DNA of 64,000 nt. Origin: Alphaproteobacteria bacterium (lineage in GTDB: Bacteria > Pseudomonadota > Alphaproteobacteria > Micavibrionales > Micavibrionaceae). The position numbers and the translations under genes are program-made. Under the pieces are notes generated by a model. It saw only the letters and a list, made by a program, of their open reading frames with translations, did no database searches and was not told the DNA's origin. The DNA lies in contig JAGRIU010000029.1 of assembly GCA_020443075.1 (NCBI GenBank), positions 1-64,000 on the forward strand, given 5' to 3'. Positions within the stretch are counted from its first letter, which is position 1. Each line of letters starts with the position of its first letter. This document shows positions 1 to 8,565 of this stretch, piece after piece.

Positions 1-1
1 C

Positions 2-532
<531 letters not shown>

Positions 533-589
533 GAACCTGATTAAAAAAACATTTTGAATCGAATCATGGAAGGGAGTAGGATTCCTGTC

Positions 590-1021
590 ATGGATTCAAG
601 ACGGATTATCATGAATTTTTCGGCGGCGCCCAGCCTCGACGACCTTGAGGTCATGGCGGCGTCCGTTTTAGAGCACCTGCCGGAGGATTTACTGGAATTT
701 TGCAGCGACCTCAAGCTGGAGGTCGAAGATTTTCCTGATGAAGCGCTGGAACAGGAACTGGATCTGGATGATCCTTATGAATTGCTGGCACTGTATCGTA
801 GCGGCAAGGAAATCTCGCCCGGGGTCGAAACTAAAACGGCCATCGGCGATGACCTGCTCCTGGTCTTCCGGCGCCCTCTTCTGGATTTATGGTGCGAAAG
901 CGGGGATGACCTGATGGGGGTTTTGCGACAGGCCATGATTGAAGAACTGGGCAAATTCTTTGATTTTTCCGAAAATGAAATTGATGAAATGCTGAACCAG
1001 CCTTATCAGGATGTAATCTAG
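590..1021 (+). CDS. Zincin-like (PF06262-type) protein lacking HExxH
   Basis: A 143-residue acidic protein. Its layout (PSLDDLEVMAASVLEHLPEDL, an acidic middle, LALYRSG, LLLVFRRPLL, then a helix and DFSENEIDEML) matches the small zinc-metallopeptidase-like family PF06262 as I remember it. In that family the helix carries HExxHHFG. Here the equivalent stretch near residue 119 reads EELGKFFDF, so both metal-binding histidines are gone. I infer it is not an active peptidase. Start codons at 554 (TTG), 566 and 590 are all in frame; 590 was chosen because an AGGGAG lies upstream at 571-576, although the spacing is a little long. Family assignment is from memory of the pattern and is moderately sure. 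Confidence 0.6.
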   Translation: MDSRRIIMNFSAAPSLDDLEVMAASVLEHLPEDLLEFCSDLKLEVEDFPDEALEQELDLDDPYELLALYRSGKEISPGVETKTAIGDDLLLVFRRPLLDLWCESGDDLMGVLRQAMIEELGKFFDFSENEIDEMLNQPYQDVI

Positions 1022-1122
1022 GTTTATTGGCTGTCGTTTTTACGTGATAAAAAAACTCTCGATAAAATGGTCATTGGGCTATTTGCTGTGGTAAAGTATT
1101 AGAAGCACTATTTTTGTAGAAT

Positions 1123-1869
1123 GTGAGCTTGGGATTTAGAGTGTTTCACAAAGGTTTGATTTGGGGTTTAGTATTTGGCTTTTTTTCTGCCAGTCTGGTA
1201 TCTGCGTCGGCGTGGGCCGCGTCGGTGCCGCCGAGTTGCGATTCCGATTTTTATGATGTTTTAAGTGCGCGCGCATGGACGAGTGCCAAGCGTGAGGTCG
1301 AAACGGCGGAAACGCTCATCGTCAAGCCCGACAGCGTCATGGAATATACGTGTTTTACGGGCCGGATTGCCGGATATGGTACCGGCGTAGCCAACACGCA
1401 TTTAGCAAACAACTTTTCCCACAAAACGGCCGGCGGTTTGGGTGGAGCCGGCGCTTGTGAAGATATGGCCGATATCTGGGAACTCTTAAAGTGTAAAAAC
1501 TTTGACGCGATAGACTTTCGGACATTCACGGAATTGGAAGGCGCGGACCCGCGGACATTTCCGGCGGCTTGCGCAGAGGCCGGACGCGCCGGGAAATGGG
1601 CTGCTAACAATGTAGCGGCCACGCCGGCATCAGGAGCCGCCGGCGGGATGGAAACTCTTGTCACATTTATGGATGCTATAAAATGGAGCGTGGGAGCTAA
1701 CGCAAATAATTGTAACGGGATCGAGCCGATTGCGACCGGTGTGATGGCGGATAGAGATGGTGAAGACGGGCCGGATGTCCCCTATCCCGATAAAGTTTGT
1801 TCTATTCCGAGCTGTTATTTTGATCCGGGCAATCTTGCTGCGGCAGCCGACGACAAATGTAAGCCCTAG
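1123..1869 (+). CDS. Exported cysteine-rich protein of unknown function
   Basis: A 248-residue protein with a GTG start and a clear Sec signal peptide: a hydrophobic stretch (GLIWGLVFGFFSASLV) followed by SASAWAA, with cleavage likely near residue 33. The mature part has nine cysteines, including CSIPSC near the C-terminus, which suggests disulfide bonding in the periplasm or outside the cell. No enzyme motif was recognised. It stands alone between two AT-rich gaps and ends convergent with htpG. A short hairpin (AGGGC-GTTT-GCCCT, 1883-1896) follows the stop and may help end transcription. A role cannot be inferred. Confidence 0.7.
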   Translation: MSLGFRVFHKGLIWGLVFGFFSASLVSASAWAASVPPSCDSDFYDVLSARAWTSAKREVETAETLIVKPDSVMEYTCFTGRIAGYGTGVANTHLANNFSHKTAGGLGGAGACEDMADIWELLKCKNFDAIDFRTFTELEGADPRTFPAACAEAGRAGKWAANNVAATPASGAAGGMETLVTFMDAIKWSVGANANNCNGIEPIATGVMADRDGEDGPDVPYPDKVCSIPSCYFDPGNLAAAADDKCKP

Positions 1870-1901
1870 AAATGTAGGCCCTAGGGCGTTTGCCCTGAGT
1901 T

Positions 1902-3818
1902 TTATCCCAAGCCTTTTTCTATGAAACCGGCCATGCGGCGTGTGAAGGCTGCCGGGTCTTTGATCGGCTGGCCCTGAATAATGCGGGCCTGCTCGAAAAG
2001 CAAACGGGTCACATCTTCGAAATCCGCACCAGAGCGCTCAAGCGTGGATAGCTTTAAGAGCAGTGGATGTTTGGCATTAATTTCCAGCACCGGTTTGGTA
2101 TCGCCGGTATATTTTTGGTGGATTTTTAGCACACGCTCCATGTTTATATCCACGCCGCCGTCCGGAGCAACCAAGCATACAGGCGAGTCGGTCAGGCGTT
2201 TGGAGGCGCGCACATCATTAACGTCCTCGCTGAGGATTTCCTTCATGCGTGCGAGCATTTCCGTTTGCTGCGGCACATTTTCCTCTGCGCTTTCGTCCTT
2301 GTCCTGTTCGCCGAGGTCGATATCGCCTTTGGTGACGGATTTGAACCGTTTGCCCTTGTAATCGGGGGCTTGCTGGAGCCAGAAATCGTCAATCGTATCG
2401 GTAAAGAAGAGCACCTCAATACCCTTGGCCTTAAAGCCTTCGATCTGCGGCGAGTTTTTCAGGGCGTCGAGATTTTCGCCGCTGATATAGTAGATATCCT
2501 TGCGCTCCTCGCCCATGCGCTCGATATATTCATCCAGTGAGGTGAATTTCCCGCCGTTATCGTGCGTTGAATAAAAGCGGCAGATGTTAAAGATCGCTTC
2601 ACGGTGCTCGACCGCATCATACAGCCCTTCCTTGATGGCCGGACCGAACTGCCCCCAGAAGGTTGCGAAGGCCGGCGGATCATCGCGAGAAAGTTTATCC
2701 AGATCGCTCAAGATGCGTTTGGTCACAGATGTGCGGATTTTGGCGATGATCGGATTATACTGCAGGGATTCGCGGCTGATATTCAGCGGTAGATCTTCGG
2801 AGTCGATAACTCCGCGCATAAAACGCAGCCATGGATACACCAGTCCTTCAACGCTGTCGGAGATAAAAACCCGGCGCACATAAAGGCGCACAGCGTTTTT
2901 GCGGGAGGGGTCATACAAATCCCACGGGCGCATGGTCGGCACAAAGAGCAGCGCGTTGAATTCGATTTTACCTTCCGCGCGCCAATGCGAGGTCATTGAA
3001 GGCTCGTCAAAGCCGTGCGTGATGTGTTTGTAAAATTCCTCGTATTGCTCTTTCGTCACATCGCTTTTCGAGCGCATCCACAGCGCAGAGGCTTTATTAA
3101 TCGGTTGGCCCTCGCCTTTTTCGGTCTCTTGCGGGGTGTTGAGGAAGATTTTGAAATCAATGTGATCGGAATAGGTTTCGATGGTTTGCTTGATTTTTTC
3201 ATCAATCAGAAATTCTACGCCTGTGTCTTTGATTTGCAGCGCAATGGCCGTGCCGCGCTCGCCGTCGAGTTTGGCTTCTTCGTCTTTTGTGGCTTTGCGG
3301 ACATTAAAGCCTGTGGCCCCGTCGCTTTCCCAGACCCAAACGGAGGCGCTGCCGGCTTTGCGGCTGATGACGGTAACGAAGTCGGCGACCATATAAGCGG
3401 CGTAAAAACCAACGCCGAACTGGCCGATGAGCTTGAGCGGATCACTTTCGTCACCGCTTTTAGATTTCATCTTTTCCATCAGGGCGGCCGTGCCGGATTT
3501 GGCGATCGTGCCCAGATGGTCGATCAGCTCGGCTTTACCCATACCGATCCCGTTATCGACTACGGTGAGCGTGCGGGTCTCTATATCCTTATAGACATGG
3601 ATGCGGAAATTCGGATTATCCTTGATGAGGTCCGGCTTTTGGATAGCGTCATAGCGCAGACGGTCGCAGGCATCCGCGGCGTTGGAAATCAACTCGCGCA
3701 GAAACACATCATGGTTGGTATAGAGCGCGTTGGCGACAATATTAAGCAAGCGCGAGACATCAGCGCTGAAGTTCATTTGGTTATTATTGTCGTCTTTTTT
3801 TTGTGCGTTGCTATTCAT
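1902..3818 (-). CDS. htpG: Molecular chaperone HtpG (Hsp90 family)
   Basis: Cytosolic ATP-dependent chaperone of the Hsp90 family, about 638 residues, the usual bacterial length. The N-terminal GHKL ATPase domain shows LRELISNAADACDRLR, DNGIGM and GQFGVGFYAAYMVAD, which hold the Glu/Asn, Asp and Gly residues that bind ATP-Mg. The middle domain has RRVFISD and NISRESLQ, and the dimerisation domain follows. ATGs at 3845 and 3842 are also in frame, but the ATG at 3818 has AGAGGGAG just upstream and begins MNSNAQKK, so it was preferred. It lies directly downstream of pdxH on the same strand, probably in one transcript. Confidence 0.97.
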   Translation of the reverse strand: MNSNAQKKDDNNNQMNFSADVSRLLNIVANALYTNHDVFLRELISNAADACDRLRYDAIQKPDLIKDNPNFRIHVYKDIETRTLTVVDNGIGMGKAELIDHLGTIAKSGTAALMEKMKSKSGDESDPLKLIGQFGVGFYAAYMVADFVTVISRKAGSASVWVWESDGATGFNVRKATKDEEAKLDGERGTAIALQIKDTGVEFLIDEKIKQTIETYSDHIDFKIFLNTPQETEKGEGQPINKASALWMRSKSDVTKEQYEEFYKHITHGFDEPSMTSHWRAEGKIEFNALLFVPTMRPWDLYDPSRKNAVRLYVRRVFISDSVEGLVYPWLRFMRGVIDSEDLPLNISRESLQYNPIIAKIRTSVTKRILSDLDKLSRDDPPAFATFWGQFGPAIKEGLYDAVEHREAIFNICRFYSTHDNGGKFTSLDEYIERMGEERKDIYYISGENLDALKNSPQIEGFKAKGIEVLFFTDTIDDFWLQQAPDYKGKRFKSVTKGDIDLGEQDKDESAEENVPQQTEMLARMKEILSEDVNDVRASKRLTDSPVCLVAPDGGVDINMERVLKIHQKYTGDTKPVLEINAKHPLLLKLSTLERSGADFEDVTRLLFEQARIIQGQPIKDPAAFTRRMAGFIEKGLG

Positions 3819-3849
3819 AGCTCCCTCTTCCGTTTTCTTCATCACATTA

Positions 3850-4455
3850 TTAAGGGCACATCCAGTGCGCTGTCCAGCCCCCGTCTTTATTGCGGCGGTA
3901 GATAAAGCGCGTGTGCAGGCGGAATTCGTTGGCGATCCAGAACTCGATTGCGTGCGGATCGACGCGGTAGCCTTTCCAGTATGGCGGGCGCGGAATTTGA
4001 TCGAGATTGGTGAATTTTTTCACAAAACGCGCCACGGCGCCCTCCATATGCGCTTCATCTTCGAATGTTTCGGATTGCGCAGAGGCCCAAGCGCCGATCT
4101 GGCGTTCTTTCGAGCGTCCGGCGAAATATTCATCAACTTCGGCCTCCTCAACGGGGCGAATCGTGCCTTCTATGCGGATTTGCTTGCGGGTGGATTTCCA
4201 ATAAAAGCACAGCGCAGCGAACGGGTTTTCCTCCAGCTCGCGGCCTTTGCGGGAATTGCCGTTGGTGTGGAATTTAAATCCCTCGTCGCTGATATCCTTG
4301 ATCAGCACCATACGGTTGCTTGGCCTGCCGCGTGCATCGGCGGTGGCAAGATTGACGGCTTCAGGATCGTTGATTTCGCTTGCACTCGCCTCGGCCAGCC
4401 ACTCTTTGCACAGAGCGATCGGATCAGGGCCGTAAGTTTTTATGATCTTATTCAT
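3850..4455 (-). CDS. pdxH: Pyridoxamine 5'-phosphate oxidase
   Basis: FMN-dependent enzyme that oxidises pyridoxine or pyridoxamine 5'-phosphate to pyridoxal 5'-phosphate, the last step of vitamin B6 synthesis and salvage. At 201 residues it has the normal family length. It shows the FMN-binding region (PSNRMVLIKDISDEGFKF), the ALCFYWKS stretch and RIEGTIRPV, then the substrate region FWIANEFRLHTRF. The final residues (WTAHWMCP) differ somewhat from the usual WxxxRLxP ending. Its stop is a few bases from the preferred htpG start region, so the two genes are likely cotranscribed. Confidence 0.95.
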   Translation of the reverse strand: MNKIIKTYGPDPIALCKEWLAEASASEINDPEAVNLATADARGRPSNRMVLIKDISDEGFKFHTNGNSRKGRELEENPFAALCFYWKSTRKQIRIEGTIRPVEEAEVDEYFAGRSKERQIGAWASAQSETFEDEAHMEGAVARFVKKFTNLDQIPRPPYWKGYRVDPHAIEFWIANEFRLHTRFIYRRNKDGGWTAHWMCP

Positions 4456-4571
4456 CTTGCTTATTCCGAAGGAATTTCTATTTTCATGCGTATAGTGTTT
4501 TGCGTGGGCTTTAATAAGGATATATGCTCCACCTATGCGAATCGCAAGATGTAAAGAAAGGCGAAGACAAC

Positions 4572-5048
4572 ATGAGAAAACTTATACTTATTCCCGTTAT
4601 GCTGGCTATGGTGGCTCTGAGCGGCTGTGAAAGCCTGCAAGACAGCGGCACGAAACAAACAGTCGGCACGGCTACAGGGGCGCTTTTGGGCGGTATTTTA
4701 GGATCGCAAGTCGGGGCCGGTGAAGGCCAGCTCTGGGCAACCGGTGCAGGGGCCTTGGTGGGCGCTCTGCTGGGAAGCGAAATCGGTAAGTCTCTGGACA
4801 AGGCCGATCTGGCTTATGCCAACCGCGCGAATGTCGAAGCACGTGATGCGCCGATCGGTGAAACCGTTTCCTGGAGCAACCCGGAAAGCGGTCACTACGG
4901 GACTGTGACGCCGGTGCGCGACGGGACAAGCTCTTACGGGCGTTACTGCCGCGAGTACCAGCAGACTATTTATGTCGATGGCCAGCAGCAAACCGCTTAC
5001 GGGACAGCCTGTAAAAACGACGACGGCACATGGCAGATCGTTAACTAA
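4572..5048 (+). CDS. Glycine-zipper surface lipoprotein, 17-kDa-antigen-like
   Basis: A 158-residue predicted lipoprotein. The signal peptide ends in the lipobox LSGC (Cys about residue 18), so the mature protein should be lipid-anchored. It is followed by a glycine-zipper region with two GALLGG/GALVGALLGSEIG blocks that can form a membrane-embedded helical hairpin. The C-terminal half (WSNPESGHYGTVTP, CREYQQT, GTACKNDDGTW) matches the Rickettsia 17-kDa surface antigen family, common in alphaproteobacteria. The ATG at 4572 was chosen because it places the signal peptide at the N-terminus. It stands alone and is followed by a good terminator. Confidence 0.9.
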   Translation: MRKLILIPVMLAMVALSGCESLQDSGTKQTVGTATGALLGGILGSQVGAGEGQLWATGAGALVGALLGSEIGKSLDKADLAYANRANVEARDAPIGETVSWSNPESGHYGTVTPVRDGTSSYGRYCREYQQTIYVDGQQQTAYGTACKNDDGTWQIVN

Positions 5049-5073
5049 CGCTGCAAGGCCACCCCCACCCTAA

Positions 5074-5095
5074 CCCTCCCCCTCGAGGGGGAGGG
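5074..5095. repeat. Perfect 22-bp palindrome (C/G-rich intergenic repeat)
   Basis: CCCTCCCCCTC and its exact complement meet head to head around a TCGA centre. The sequence lies just after the lipoprotein gene and before its terminator. The asymmetric flanks (CCACCCCCACCC on the left, GAGTTTGGGG on the right) look like the ends of a dispersed intergenic repeat, but no second copy was found in the window. Confidence 0.6.
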
Positions 5096-5124
5096 AGGAG
5101 TTTGGGGCCGAAAGAGATTAAAGG

Positions 5125-5161
5125 ACGGCGCGGGATAAGCTCTGCGCCGTTTTTCTTTTTT
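5125..5161 (+). terminator. Rho-independent terminator after the lipoprotein gene
   Basis: A stem of ACGGCGC (5125-5131) with GCGCCGT (5144-5150), a 12-base loop, followed by TTTTC and seven T. It sits about 75 bases after the lipoprotein stop on the same strand. Confidence 0.85.
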
Positions 5162-5257
5162 TATCATAGGCTTAACGTTTTGGCTTGCGCGGCCTTTTCG
5201 CTTTGCGCTATAATTTGGCATAACTTACAAAGAAAACGACGTTAATGGAGATGTAAT

Positions 5258-5443
5258 ATGGGTATCCCAACTAAGTTAGCTGTGACCACTGCGCTTGTCA
5301 CAGTTTTTGCGCCGGCAGCCGCGACTTGGGTCGCGGGCGGTACCGCCGCTCAAGCAACGGTTGCAGGTCTTACGCCTATCGGTCATGGCTTAGAAAACTT
5401 GGGCAGTGCGGCAATTGACGGTATTGATTATCTCGCCGGTTAG
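5258..5443 (+). CDS. Small exported or membrane protein, unknown
   Basis: A 61-residue protein with the start MGIPTKLAV, a long hydrophobic alanine/valine-rich N-terminal stretch (LAVTTALVTVFAPAAATWVA) that could be a signal peptide or membrane anchor, and a glycine-rich end. A GGAG lies seven bases upstream of the ATG. Downstream, at 5497-5533, AGGAC pairs with GTCCT around an inner CTGTCG/CGGCAG stem, but no T tract follows. No family was recognised. The main support is the ribosome binding site and the gap it fills. Confidence 0.5.
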   Translation: MGIPTKLAVTTALVTVFAPAAATWVAGGTAAQATVAGLTPIGHGLENLGSAAIDGIDYLAG

Positions 5444-5587
5444 CTTTTTCTAATTTAGGTCTACGTATTCATCGTGTGGGGGCATTTGACCTCCGCAGGA
5501 CAATCTGTCGCGACGGCAGCGGCGAGTGGTCCTATTTACGCCTTGAGCGCATAAAATCTTTTCAACTTCATTTTGATTGTTTTTAAG

Positions 5588-5672
5588 TGGTGCCCCCAGC
5601 GAGACTCGAACTCGCACTCCCGAAGGAACCGGATTTTGAATCCGGCGCGTCTACCAATTCCACCACAGGGGC
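5588..5672 (-). tRNA. tRNA-Leu (anticodon CAA)
   Basis: Read on the minus strand, the sequence folds as a class II (long variable arm) tRNA. The acceptor stem is GCCCCTG with TGGGGGC, ending in ACCA (CCA is encoded). The D-arm region is TGGTGGAATTGGTAGACGC. The anticodon stem CCGGA/TCCGG holds the loop TTCAAAA, giving anticodon CAA for UUG codons. A variable arm with TTCCTTCGGGA follows, then the T arm GCGAGTTCGAGTCTCGC. Length is 85 bases including CCA. Confidence 0.96.
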
Positions 5673-5746
5673 ATACTGTGTGATCTTTGATACGGATATT
5701 CATTTAATGCTTGAACAAAATCCTGTCAACTCATAACCTTGCGGGC

Positions 5747-6397
5747 ATGAATGAAAGCCCTCCTTCTTCGCCGGAAGACCCTCGTCCTATTTCGCAGGTT
5801 CTGCTGGATCTCAAAGCGGTTTTGCCACCGGAAAAAATTACGTTGAGCGATCTTTTAGAGGCGCTGCACGAGCGCGGGATCGGGATGATGCTGTTTATCT
5901 TTGCCCTGCCCGCTGCGCTGCCTTTGCCGGGTCTGGGGGTCAATGTGATTATCGCCCTGCCCTTGTTGCTGCTGAGCGTGCAGCAGGCGATGGGGCGGCA
6001 CAGTCTGTGGGTGCCGGAGAAGATCAAAAGCAAATCGATTTCCAAAGAGCGCTTTGACAAGATGATCGAGGCGGCTTTGCCGTATGTGAAAAAGATAGAG
6101 TTTATTATCCGCCCGCGGTTGGGGTTTATCACGCGCGGGGTGTTTTCGAATGTGATCGGACTGGCGGGATTGGTGATGACGCTGTCGGTGTGCGTGCCGT
6201 TGCCGCTGACCAATACGGTTCCCGCGTTCGGGATTGCCCTGATGGCGCTGGGCGTGGTGATGCGCGACGGGCTGGCGGTGCTGGCCGGGATGATGATCGG
6301 GCTGATCTGGGTCACAGCGATTACGCTGGCAATTTCGTTTTTGGGGCTGGAGGCCCTTGACATGATCAAGGAAGGGATCAAATCTTTCTTACTATGA
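5747..6397 (+). CDS. ExoD-family membrane protein
   Basis: A 216-residue integral membrane protein of the ExoD family (PF06055), linked to exopolysaccharide synthesis in rhizobia; its biochemical role is not established. An N-terminal cytoplasmic part (ISQVLLDLKAVLPPEKITLSDLLEALHERGIGMMLFIFALPAALPLPG; family hallmark ERGIGMMLFIFALP) is followed by several membrane segments. An upstream TTG at 5711 is also in frame; 5747 was preferred because the family usually begins shortly before this region. The stop overlaps the dsbB-like start by four bases (ATGA), so the two are translationally coupled. Confidence 0.85.
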   Translation: MNESPPSSPEDPRPISQVLLDLKAVLPPEKITLSDLLEALHERGIGMMLFIFALPAALPLPGLGVNVIIALPLLLLSVQQAMGRHSLWVPEKIKSKSISKERFDKMIEAALPYVKKIEFIIRPRLGFITRGVFSNVIGLAGLVMTLSVCVPLPLTNTVPAFGIALMALGVVMRDGLAVLAGMMIGLIWVTAITLAISFLGLEALDMIKEGIKSFLL

Positions 6398-6939
6398 TCG
6401 AGCGTATTTTAAAAATCCTGTCTTGTCCGGTTGTCGTGTTCGGCGGCTTGGCGGCATTGTGCGTGGCGGCGCTGGCCGCAGCCTTCGGATCGGAAGCGTT
6501 TTTGGGTTTGGAGCCGTGTATTCTGTGTGTGTATCAGCGCTGGCCGTATGCGATTGTCGCGCTGCTCAGCCTGATCGGGCTGGCGATGCGGAAAAATCAA
6601 GTCGCCGCGCGCGGGTTGATCGGTTTGAACGGGCTGGCGTTTTTGCTCAACAGCGTTATTGCGTTTTACCATACGGGCGTCGAACAAAAATGGTGGGTGT
6701 CCAAAGTCGAGGGCTGTAAGGTGCCGAGCTTTAGCGACAAACCGCAGAGCATTCTCGAAAACATCATGAGCGCGCCCACAGCCAATTGCGCCGAGATTCC
6801 CTGGCAGGACCCGTTATTGGGGCTGTCGATGGCGAACTATAACGCGATCATGTGTTTTGGGCTGTTTATCCTGTGCGGCCTGAGCTTTTATGCGATGCGC
6901 CGGAAGGCCCAAAGCGTTCTATCCCCTGAAAATTATTGA
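6394..6939 (+). CDS. dsbB: Disulfide bond formation protein DsbB family
   Basis: Inner-membrane quinone reductase that reoxidises the periplasmic thiol oxidase DsbA, 181 residues. Four membrane helices are evident. The first periplasmic loop carries EPCILCVYQRWPY, the CxxC pair near residues 35-38. The second loop has the other cysteine pair, GCKVPSF and NCAEIPW. No dsbA lies nearby in the window. It overlaps the upstream exoD-like gene by four bases and probably shares its mRNA. Confidence 0.9.
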   Translation: MIERILKILSCPVVVFGGLAALCVAALAAAFGSEAFLGLEPCILCVYQRWPYAIVALLSLIGLAMRKNQVAARGLIGLNGLAFLLNSVIAFYHTGVEQKWWVSKVEGCKVPSFSDKPQSILENIMSAPTANCAEIPWQDPLLGLSMANYNAIMCFGLFILCGLSFYAMRRKAQSVLSPENY

Positions 6940-6955
6940 TAATAATCAAGTTTGT

Positions 6956-6984
6956 TTGACATTTTTAGACATATTTTGTACTAA
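6956..6984 (+). promoter_or_regulatory. Candidate sigma-70 promoter for the 7021 gene
   Basis: TTGACA (6956-6961) lies 17 bases before TACTAA (6979-6984), in an AT-rich stretch between the dsbB-like gene and the next start. The -35 is perfect; the -10 is weak. The surrounding sequence ACATTTTTAG...CTAAAAATGT also forms an imperfect inverted repeat that could be an operator. Confidence 0.4.
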
Positions 6985-7020
6985 AAATGTACTATTTATT
7001 ATTATTTCGGGGAGTGGGAC

Positions 7021-7311
7021 ATGTCGGTTATTGCTTTTAGGATTGAGGGCGCCACAGCACAGGAACTTGCAGAGATTGATAATATCCTGGGGCAGATCTT
7101 TGGCGACACCATTTCTTTCGAGCATGGCCAAGATGCCTCTGTGATTTTGGTCCGGCGCAATCCGACTTACGAAGTTCAAAATGCTGCCACCTATGCTCTT
7201 AATCCTTATCAATATAGGTGTGGAGATACGTCTGCCGCTCATGCCGTTTTGGATGCCATTGCCGACGGCGCTCATATTGAAGAAAAGAGAATTGGAGTCA
7301 GCCTAGGCTAG
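7021..7311 (+). CDS. Small soluble protein, unknown
   Basis: A 96-residue protein starting MSVIAFRIEGATAQE with GGGGAGTGGG just upstream of its ATG. It has no signal peptide or membrane segment. The order of predicted strands and helices (VIAFRIEG, ELAEIDNILGQIFG, ASVILVRR) suggests a compact alpha/beta domain. No family was recognised. It ends seven bases before the opposing stop of the small membrane protein at 7318. Confidence 0.55.
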   Translation: MSVIAFRIEGATAQELAEIDNILGQIFGDTISFEHGQDASVILVRRNPTYEVQNAATYALNPYQYRCGDTSAAHAVLDAIADGAHIEEKRIGVSLG

Positions 7312-7317
7312 CGCATT

Positions 7318-7443
7318 TCAGGACACACCCAGTAAGCTCAGGCCCGCCATAGCGCCGAGGACGAGTGTGCCGTGAAACAGCACGAAGCCGACAGACTGTT
7401 TCAGTGTGCGTTTTTTACCAAAATCGAATAAATCGTCAAACAT
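7318..7443 (-). CDS. 41-residue membrane protein, paralogue of the 8566-8919 product
   Basis: The frame can be opened further upstream, but the ATG at 7443 is preceded by AAAGGA at normal distance and gives a 41-residue peptide: a charged N-terminus (MFDDLFDFGKKRTLKQ) and one hydrophobic helix. Ungapped alignment with the N-terminus of the protein at 8566-8919 shares M1, F2, D7, R12, G19, F20, L22, F23, H24, L27 and G30, including a GFxLFHxxLxxG signature. This similarity supports both the start choice and the reality of this short gene. Function is unknown; it should sit in the inner membrane. Confidence 0.6.
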   Translation of the reverse strand: MFDDLFDFGKKRTLKQSVGFVLFHGTLVLGAMAGLSLLGVS

Positions 7444-7619
7444 CTCGTCGTATCCTTTTGCTCGTACGGATATGGAAACATGGAGCGTATAGCGCGGAAA
7501 CCCGCAGTTCGTCAAGGTTTTTCCACAATACGAATGACACACCCCATATTTTTCTTTACATATCGATATATTCTCGTCCATACTTCGCCTTGTTATGTCT
7601 TTAAAAGCCGGGTAGTTAT

Positions 7620-8558
7620 ATGAGTCTCAGACGTTTCTTCTACGGAGCTATCGCCTTTGCTGGCCTTTCCGCAAGCGCGAGCGCTCACATTCCTGAACAC
7701 AATACGCCAAGAGTGCCTGGGGTTGATGTGCGCTCTTTATTATTGGAGCCGCAGAACAAAAAGCCTGCCGCGCAGCCGGAGCAAAAAGACAAAGGTGACA
7801 TACACCCCTTACTTATAGCGAATACGCAGGGGAATACTGTTTTTAAAATCACCGATAACCTTATTCAAAGGGCGGATAAAGCCTTAGGTGGGAATGCCCG
7901 TAAAATGCGAGAATATTTGCCTATGCTGCATTTTTCGCCTCTTTACGTTGAGCCAAATATAAAAACTACTGACTTTTTAAAGTTACCGGAGGTTGATCTT
8001 ATCTTTTATAAAGCCTGGTTTCTTGCCAAGCTGGATGAACGTTTGGAGCAAGGGACGCTGTCCGTTGACGATCCGCGCAGCAGGCTCGGCAATCAATTTG
8101 CCCTTCAGTTTCTTAAAAGTGACGACCCTTCTCTTCATCAAGCCTTGGGCATAATAGATGCCGCCTTAGCCAAAATACGCAAGGACGGTCGGATTGATCC
8201 CAAAGAAGTCATTGATTTTGAAATTACACTGACCGAGGCCAGAGGGCCGACAGGGCTTTATGGTGCAGATACAAGCGTTGCCGTTCGTCATCTTTTGAAA
8301 AAGCACGGGATTGAGCCGACGCCGGAGCGCGTCAACGCCTTGACGGAAAATATTGAGGCCAGCGCGCTTTTCTCCCGCTCACCGAAGAAACAGACCGAAC
8401 GCGGTCTTCGACATTATTATTCACAAACAATGAGTGGGCCAGAACCTCTTGTCGATGACTTCTTAAATTCGCTTGCGCCGACGCGTCCGGGATTTGTGTT
8501 TCAGGAAAAAACCGGGCCGTCTCAGTGTAGAGAAACGGCCCAGCGTTATTGTCTTTAA
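7620..8558 (+). CDS. Exported protein of unknown function
   Basis: A 312-residue protein with a Sec signal peptide (MSLRRFFYGAIAFAGLSASASA, cleavage likely before HIPEH). After a proline/glutamine-rich linker the mature part is mostly helical and polar, with no motif I can name. Two cysteines occur near the C-terminus (SQCRETAQRYC). It lies between the two related small membrane proteins on the opposite strand, so the three may form a local functional group, but that is only positional inference. Confidence 0.65.
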   Translation: MSLRRFFYGAIAFAGLSASASAHIPEHNTPRVPGVDVRSLLLEPQNKKPAAQPEQKDKGDIHPLLIANTQGNTVFKITDNLIQRADKALGGNARKMREYLPMLHFSPLYVEPNIKTTDFLKLPEVDLIFYKAWFLAKLDERLEQGTLSVDDPRSRLGNQFALQFLKSDDPSLHQALGIIDAALAKIRKDGRIDPKEVIDFEITLTEARGPTGLYGADTSVAVRHLLKKHGIEPTPERVNALTENIEASALFSRSPKKQTERGLRHYYSQTMSGPEPLVDDFLNSLAPTRPGFVFQEKTGPSQCRETAQRYCL

Positions 8559-8565
8559 GTTCTGG

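Noticed and set aside
3015..3905. Long open frame opposite htpG (296 codons)
   Set aside because: It lies entirely antisense to the coding sequence of htpG and the end of pdxH, has no ribosome binding site and no family resemblance; it is a shadow of codon bias.
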